This document shows, piece after piece, positions 59,297 to 64,000 of a stretch of 64,000 nt of DNA (position 1 is the first letter of the stretch; every line of letters begins with the position of its first letter). The stretch spans positions 1 through 64,000 of the forward strand of contig CAVUTD010000008.1 in NCBI GenBank assembly GCA_963744345.1, read 5' to 3'. The DNA comes from DASTFP01 sp963744345. Lineage in GTDB: Bacteria; Verrucomicrobiota; Verrucomicrobiia; Chthoniobacterales; Terrimicrobiaceae. The translations under genes were made by a program, and so were the position numbers. The notes beneath the pieces are model-generated. The model had not been told where the DNA came from and ran no database searches. It worked only from the letters and a program-made list of their open reading frames with translations.

Positions 59297-60664
59297 ATGA
59301 AAAACAGACAAGTTCCTGTCGCGCCGCCGACGCGCGCATTCATGGCCAGTCTCACGGCGATATGCCTTGCGGGCTGTCTCGATTATCCGCCGACGGTCGA
59401 AACCAATCCCGCCGGCCGCAGTCAGCAGTGGCCGCGTATGGCCTTCAATACCAAAGTCGGCTGGAACTCGCGTTCGCTGTTTTCCTCCGGCAAACACATC
59501 TTCCGCTACGATACTTTTGGCAGCGAGCGCTTCTGGGGCGATCAACTGCGGCTGCACGAGGCGATCGTCGGCGAGAAGTTCGGCGGCGTTGGGCCAGGTC
59601 TCACACCCCGGCAAGCGCTTGAGTTGGGATTGAAAGTGGATGTCGGTGTTCTTCCCAAGATCCTGATCGAAGGCCTGAAAGGTGGCTTGGTCAGCCTGGA
59701 TAACCCGAAGACAACGATCGAATTATTGCGGGCGAATTCAGTAATCGGTGTGACCGGTTTCTTTGAAGGCGGCAGAATGAAAAGCGTCGGCATCCAGTGC
59801 GCCGTGTGCCATTCGACGGTCGATGACTCCTTCGCGCGCGGCATCGGTCGCCGGCTCGACGGCTGGCCCAATCGCGACCTCGACGTCGGCGCGATCATGA
59901 ACCTCGCGCCGAATCTTCAGGCGATGTCCCGCGCGCTGCGCATGGACGAGGCCAGCCTGCGCCGCATTTTGGCCGCGTGGGGTCCGGGCAAGTATGACGC
60001 GGCGCTGAACATCGACGGCAAAGGATTCCACCCGAGTGGCCGGTCGGCGGCGACGGTCATTCCCGCTGCTTTCGGCCTCTCGGGCCAGAATCTGCACACC
60101 TACGAAGGCTGGGGCGGCGTGCCCTATTGGAACGCCTATGTGGCCAACACGCAGATGCACGGTAGCGGCACGTTTGTCGATGCGCGGCTGCGCGATGGAC
60201 GCTTCCCGTTGGCAGTGAGCGAGCGCCTCTACAATATCCGTAGCACGCCCGATTTGATTACCTCGAAGCTTTCGGCCCTGCATTTCTACCAGCTCTCGAT
60301 TCCCGCGCCCAAGCCTCCGTCGAACCACTATAATCATGAGTTGGCAGGGCAGGGGAAGGCAATCTTCAACGGCAAAGCCAAATGCGCCACCTGCCATATG
60401 CCGCCGCTTTTTTCGGAGCCCGGCTGGGCGATGCACAAAGGATCAGAGATCGGCATCGACGATTTCCAGGGCGACCGCTCGCCCGATCGGCACTATCGCA
60501 CCACGCCGCTCGCCGGCTTGTTCGTGCGGGAAAAAGGCGGCTTCTATCACGACGGCCGCTTTCCGACTTATCGGGCAGTGATCGATCATTACGAGCGCCC
60601 GCTGGAGATACGCTTGAGTGAGGAGGAAAAAGCCGCGCTGATCGAATATCTTAAGTCGATGTGA
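59297..60664 (+). CDS. Diheme c-type cytochrome (lipoprotein)
   Basis: A 455-residue secreted protein. Lipoprotein signal peptide with lipobox LAGC (AFMASLTAICLAGCLDY). Two c-type haem sites: QCAVCHST and KCATCHMP. Axial Met candidates are in the second half. Resembles diheme cytochromes/thiol-oxidoreductase-like electron carriers, though no peroxidase (CcpA) motif is complete. The start at 59297 gives the signal peptide directly. Divergent from the SufR-like regulator. Confidence 0.82.
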   Translation: MKNRQVPVAPPTRAFMASLTAICLAGCLDYPPTVETNPAGRSQQWPRMAFNTKVGWNSRSLFSSGKHIFRYDTFGSERFWGDQLRLHEAIVGEKFGGVGPGLTPRQALELGLKVDVGVLPKILIEGLKGGLVSLDNPKTTIELLRANSVIGVTGFFEGGRMKSVGIQCAVCHSTVDDSFARGIGRRLDGWPNRDLDVGAIMNLAPNLQAMSRALRMDEASLRRILAAWGPGKYDAALNIDGKGFHPSGRSAATVIPAAFGLSGQNLHTYEGWGGVPYWNAYVANTQMHGSGTFVDARLRDGRFPLAVSERLYNIRSTPDLITSKLSALHFYQLSIPAPKPPSNHYNHELAGQGKAIFNGKAKCATCHMPPLFSEPGWAMHKGSEIGIDDFQGDRSPDRHYRTTPLAGLFVREKGGFYHDGRFPTYRAVIDHYERPLEIRLSEEEKAALIEYLKSM

Positions 60665-60981
60665 GCCGCGCACGACGTGGGGGCATTTGTTTTCTGCAGC
60701 GGATCGCGCTGGCGTGTGGGCTTGAGGGTGTCGGCGCGCCTCGGTTGTATTTTTCGCATCTTTGCCATCACGTATGCCTTGGGCAGCGTGCTCGGAGTCA
60801 CGAAGTGACGCGCGCGAGGTCGACACGGCGTGCTTTGCAGATCCCGGTCTTAGGGTTTTGCGATGTTCAGGTAAGTCTGAGAAGATGAGTGGCGGATGTT
60901 TTCATTAGTTGATGACAGGGTCGTGGCTTACCGCGCAGTCATTTGGCGTTCGGTGTTGATAAAATTTTCCGCGCATTCGGA
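60665..60981. other. No supported gene
   Basis: About 320 bases between convergent genes (cytochrome and HupE). I see no protein family. Confidence 0.35.
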
Positions 60982-61971
60982 TCAAAACGCTACTGTTCGT
61001 TGGATCGTCCAGAACATCGCTACTGAGCCGATGGCGTACGGCACCACACGCCAGCCCCAGGCCGGAACGTGACCCGACAAGCGAAGCATGGCGGTTGCGG
61101 GACCGAGGACAAGGGCAATGAAGGCAAGTTGTCCGATTTCGACGCCGATGTTGAAAAAGAGCAGTGCCAGCGGAATGGCCTGTGCCGGCAATCCAACTTC
61201 ATTCAACGCGCCGGCGAAGCCCAATCCGTGCAGCAGACCGAAGGTGAAGGCGACTACCCACGGAGCGCGTTCGGTCAATCCTGGCTGGCCTTGGCGTCCG
61301 CGGATGATTTCCGCCGCGACGAACACGATGCTCAGCGCAATACACGCCTCGACCGGCGGACCGGGGACATGCACGAAGCCGAGCGTGGCCGCAGCGAGCG
61401 TGATGCTATGGGCGACGGTGAAGGCCGTGATCGTGCCAACGAGGCGTTTCCAGCCCTTCACCAGCAGGACAAGCGCAAGGACAAAAAACAAGTGATCGAT
61501 GCCCAGCAGAATATGCTCGATGCCAAGAACGAGATAGGTTGCGGAGACTCTCCACGGCGAAGGCGCCGCCTCGACCGTGAAGCTGGGCGATGCAGGCAAG
61601 ACCCGCGTTGTCTGGGTCACGCCATCCGCATTCTCCATGCGGACAAGGACGTCGATCTTCGTGCCAGCCAGGCCGTCAATCTGGATGGTTTGGTTTTCCA
61701 GTCCTCCCGCACGCTGGATGCGCCAGCGTTCGATGTAGGCATCGCCGGAGAAAGTCCCCTCCGGCTTTGAGAGATTGTGGGCGTCGCCGGGGAAACGAAC
61801 ATAGATACCGAACCGCCGGTCACCGCGCGCCGGGACTTTCCAGAGCACGTCGTAAGTATCGGGTGCAGTCTGCCTTAACTCGAGATAGGCAGGACGCACT
61901 TCGTGGCCAAGCGCGGTCAGAGCGAGCGCACCGAACGCCGCCAGCATCAGCAATGCAACCCAGCTTTTCAT
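60982..61971 (-). CDS. HupE/UreJ-like membrane protein
   Basis: A 329-residue protein: signal/leader MKSWVALLMLAAFGALALTA, a beta-rich exported part (VRPAYLELRQ), then about six membrane helices with the motif GIEHILLGIDHLFFVLALV (H-x-x-x-G-x-D-H). HupE/UreJ proteins move nickel or cobalt or assist metalloenzyme maturation. The ATG at 61971 overlaps the stop of the PpiC remnant by 4 bases. Confidence 0.88.
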   Translation of the reverse strand: MKSWVALLMLAAFGALALTALGHEVRPAYLELRQTAPDTYDVLWKVPARGDRRFGIYVRFPGDAHNLSKPEGTFSGDAYIERWRIQRAGGLENQTIQIDGLAGTKIDVLVRMENADGVTQTTRVLPASPSFTVEAAPSPWRVSATYLVLGIEHILLGIDHLFFVLALVLLVKGWKRLVGTITAFTVAHSITLAAATLGFVHVPGPPVEACIALSIVFVAAEIIRGRQGQPGLTERAPWVVAFTFGLLHGLGFAGALNEVGLPAQAIPLALLFFNIGVEIGQLAFIALVLGPATAMLRLSGHVPAWGWRVVPYAIGSVAMFWTIQRTVAF

Positions 61972-62455
61972 GGGTTCTTCGCGGCCGTCGTTGCCGCCGT
62001 TGGCTCCGCCTCCGGCCACTGAATCGTTACCCGATATCTTGTCAGCAGGTTGTCGAGGAATTTTTGGTTTGCTTCCAGCCGCCGTGCGTTGAGCAGTTCA
62101 CGTCTAACCTCCGTGGGTTCTGCCCGTGCGGCAAAATCCTCAGCGAGGAATTCCATCTTCTGCTGGAGCCGGCGGCGGATTATGGTGTCGTTCTGGTCAA
62201 GCCCAAGCTTCATGATCTCGCGGCTGAGGATTTCCTCTCTCACATATTGATCTATCTGGCCCTTCAATTCCTCCGCCGTGGGCGGTCGTTGCCGTACTTT
62301 GGAGAACGTAGCGGCGAGGTTCTCGATCTGAACAGTGATCACAACGAACTCATCCAACTCGCTCCGGGTTCTCGATTGATGAAACCGTACGCAGCGAAGA
62401 GCAGTCCGCCAGGCAGGACGAAGTGGAGGAGGGGTTCGCGGAGAAGCTTCTTCAT
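61968..62455 (-). pseudogene. PpiC/SurA-like peptidyl-prolyl isomerase with deleted catalytic domain
   Basis: Start at 62455: MKKLLREPLLHFVLPGG and FINREPGAS, then a frame change near 62360 to DEFVVITVQIENLAATFSKV, VREEILSREIMKLGLDQN and QQKMEFLAEDFAARAEP. The next residues are RRELLNARRLEANQKFLDNL and the C-terminus WPEAEP. In complete homologues ~130 residues of the rotamase domain lie between AARAEP and RRELLNARR; here they are gone. So a frameshift plus an internal deletion. Usually paired with HupE, as here. Confidence 0.7.
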
Positions 62456-62497
62456 GGGGGCGAGTGTCGGGTGCCGAGAGTTTTCAAGGATCGAAGG

Positions 62498-62806
62498 TTA
62501 AGGGTGTCGAGGGTCGAGGGGATCGAATTCGTTGATTTCGGGTTCTTCGCGGAGGGTTGAGGAACTGGGCGGAGGGCTGGTTTGCCGTCTAAGAGTGGTG
62601 ATCGTGGCGGTGAGAATGCCGATACTTTCGTCGATGATGGTGGCACTAAGCCAATGACACGTTCGGAGATACCGGCCTCGCGTCTCGCGAGCCGAACCAC
62701 GAGAGAAATCGAGAAAGCGAATGTATTCTTGTCGACTCAGGCGACCATGACCTTCCTCGATGTTTGCGCAAATTGAATCGGCGCTGGAAATCTGCTGGGA
62801 GATCAA
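62498..62806 (-). CDS. Four-helix-bundle protein, N-terminally shortened
   Basis: A 102-residue protein: ISQQISSADSICANIEEGHG, RLSRQEYIRFLDFSRGSARE, then a C-terminal tail rich in Pro and Glu. Matches the 23S rRNA-intervening-sequence/four-helix-bundle family (QI..SA.SI..NIAEG.GR..). About 30 residues of helix 1 are missing unless an upstream start (near 62840, frame EDLSALREDFSLGRL) is used. Function unknown. Confidence 0.7.
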   Translation of the reverse strand: MISQQISSADSICANIEEGHGRLSRQEYIRFLDFSRGSARETRGRYLRTCHWLSATIIDESIGILTATITTLRRQTSPPPSSSTLREEPEINEFDPLDPRHP

Positions 62807-62863
62807 ACGCCCAAGCGAAAAGTCCTCACGTAACGCGGAGAGATCCTCTGACGCCTTTGGAAT

Positions 62864-62924
62864 GGGGGCTACGTGCCCCCATAACCCCCGCGGCTCGGGG
62901 GGAACTGCTGGGCGCTACCGCGCC
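62864..62924. repeat. Three tandem GC-rich hairpins
   Basis: GGGGGC-TACGT-GCCCCC, then CCCCCG-CGGCT-CGGGGG, then GGCGC-TACC-GCGCC within about 61 bases. Loops of 5, 5 and 4 bases. Non-coding; a possible REP-like element, terminator or structured RNA. Confidence 0.55.
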
Positions 62925-63316
62925 TTGGCGAAATCGGAGCCAAACGAAGAATAATAAACCGAACCTAAACAGAAAACTTCGGATACTTCCAATCGATGGG
63001 CTTAAGGGCTTTCCGGAGGCCATCGCCGCAGTCTCCCACTGACAACTCCAGCACTCATCCAATCCCACAAGGGTCGGAGATCCTTATTATCGAGCGCCAA
63101 TCCACGAATCCTTATCAGTTCAATGGTGTGCACGCAGGCGAGCTTTCGCCTCCTCTGCCTGCGAGGCTCGCTACCTGGCCAGCACGAACAGCGCGGTGGA
63201 TCCATTTCATCACAACTTGGAGTCTAGGGACATTTCCCTCCCCATCGGGCACCGTCCTGATCCCAAATTTAAGGGTACACCCCTAGCTCTCATGCGTTTC
63301 GTAGCTAGGATGTATC
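62925..63316. other. Leader of the DUF3300 gene
   Basis: No gene supported. The frame beginning MYHDVP at 63310 is antisense-like noise; the real start is the ATG at 63317. Confidence 0.35.
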
Positions 63317-64000
63317 ATGATGTTCCCCGGTACAATCTCAGGACAAAGAGCGGTTTGGATACGCTCCGTAATTATCCTGCTGAGTTGTTTTCTTCCGGGC
63401 TCTGTGCGAGCGCAAGCTCCACCGTCGCCAGTGGCACCGCCGCCGGCGGCAGCAGAGAGCGTTTCCTCGAAGCTCCCACCGGAAGCGCTCAATCGACTGC
63501 TTGCTCCCATCGCGCTCTACCCGGATGCTCTCGTCGCATTGATCCTTCCCGCCTCGACGGTGCCGTCCGATCTGGTGCTTGCCGCGCGGTATATTTCTTC
63601 AAATGGCGATCCGGCGCAGATCGTGAATCAGCCGTGGGACGATAGTGTCAAGTCGCTTGCGCGCTATCCGGACGTTGTCAAGTGGATGGACCAGAATCTT
63701 GAGTGGACGACACAAGTCGGCGACGCCTTTCTCAACCAGCCTGCTGACGTCATGAATACGATTCAGCAACTCCGGCTACAGGCAATCGCCGCGGGAACCC
63801 TTGTGGATTGTCCGCAGCAAAGAATTGTGAAGGAAAGAGACTGCATTCGGATCGTTCCCGCCGAACCCGACTTGATCTACGTGCCTCAATACGATCCGGA
63901 GGTTGTCTATGCGCAGCCGTACGAACCGTACCTCGGGCCGGCCTTGAGCTTTGGAGTTGGTTTTGCTGTCGGCTCCTGGCTCAATTACGATTGCGACTGG
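63317..64000 (+). CDS. DUF3300 protein, cut by the window end
   Basis: At least 228 residues, open to the edge. Signal peptide and low-complexity Ala/Pro segment (PVAPPPAAAES), then the DUF3300 core: LLAPIALYPDALVALILPAS, PWDDSVKSLARYPDVVKWMD, QQLRLQAIAAGTLVDCP and IVPAEPDLIYVPQYDPEVVY. Normally ~400-500 residues with a glycine/proline-rich tail. Secreted or envelope protein of unknown function. Confidence 0.85.
   Translation, partial: MMFPGTISGQRAVWIRSVIILLSCFLPGSVRAQAPPSPVAPPPAAAESVSSKLPPEALNRLLAPIALYPDALVALILPASTVPSDLVLAARYISSNGDPAQIVNQPWDDSVKSLARYPDVVKWMDQNLEWTTQVGDAFLNQPADVMNTIQQLRLQAIAAGTLVDCPQQRIVKERDCIRIVPAEPDLIYVPQYDPEVVYAQPYEPYLGPALSFGVGFAVGSWLNYDCDW

Overview
The window reads as a chromosomal segment of a high-GC soil-type bacterium, most likely a member of Verrucomicrobiota (an Acidobacteriota-like genome is the main alternative). 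The basis is gene content only: many secreted PQQ-like beta-propellers opening with W-P-x-W/F-R-G, a HupE/PpiC pair, DUF3300, a four-helix-bundle protein, REP/RAYT elements and long minus-strand operons with 4-bp ATGA overlaps. No rRNA or tRNA was seen, so the taxonomy is an inference.

Layout. 0-6 kb: an MFS carrier, a C-terminal scrap of an aromatic-type aldehyde dehydrogenase, an IclR regulator, a frameshifted conserved protein and a class III nucleotidyl cyclase. 6.3-10.2 kb: a NarL-type response regulator and a large GAF/PAS sensor kinase. 10.6-13.1 kb: a RAYT transposase ghost with REP sequences, a VOC protein with an N-terminal leader, a secreted protein and a nucleotidyltransferase-fold protein with a small partner. 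13.2-21.4 kb: a tight minus-strand operon (glycosyltransferase, lipoprotein, thioesterase, EamA carrier, PaaK-like ligase, ABC ATPase, FtsX-type permease). 23.3-27.7 kb: a second minus-strand unit (beta-propeller, HemN-like radical SAM protein, chorismate-lyase-like protein, flavin-dependent halogenase-like enzyme). 27.8-29.0 kb: a REP island around an intact RAYT gene. 29.4-39.9 kb: a third minus-strand unit (three overlapping beta-propellers, MFS carrier, short adenylate-forming ligase, aldehyde dehydrogenase, iron alcohol dehydrogenase). 40-47.5 kb: small stand-alone genes, an orphan DUF4157 protein of the type linked to extracellular contractile injection systems, and glutamine synthetase. 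47.6-58 kb: a polyol/sugar catabolic island that is visibly decaying and carries an IS630 element. 58-64 kb: a HupE ghost, a SufR-like regulator, a diheme cytochrome, HupE, a deleted PpiC, a four-helix-bundle protein and the start of a DUF3300 protein.

How the genes may work together. The three minus-strand units between 13 and 40 kb encode, side by side, formation of a hydroxybenzoate-like acid from chorismate, two carboxylate-activating ligases, a thioesterase, a halogenase-like flavoenzyme, a radical SAM enzyme, an aldehyde/alcohol reduction pair, a glycosyltransferase and three kinds of exporter, with no ketosynthase. I infer a small aromatic-metabolite locus of undescribed type; this is the main candidate for a new system. 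The polyol island has a regulator, dehydrogenases, kinase, phosphatase and aldolase, but its importer lacks a permease, its binding protein is a remnant and its aldolase has a nonsense codon, so it is probably not a working pathway here.

Pseudogenes are unusually frequent (ALDH tail, RAYT tail, GYD, GNAT, binding protein, aldolase, HupE copy, PpiC). If this is a metagenome assembly some single-base lesions could be sequence errors; the large deletions cannot.
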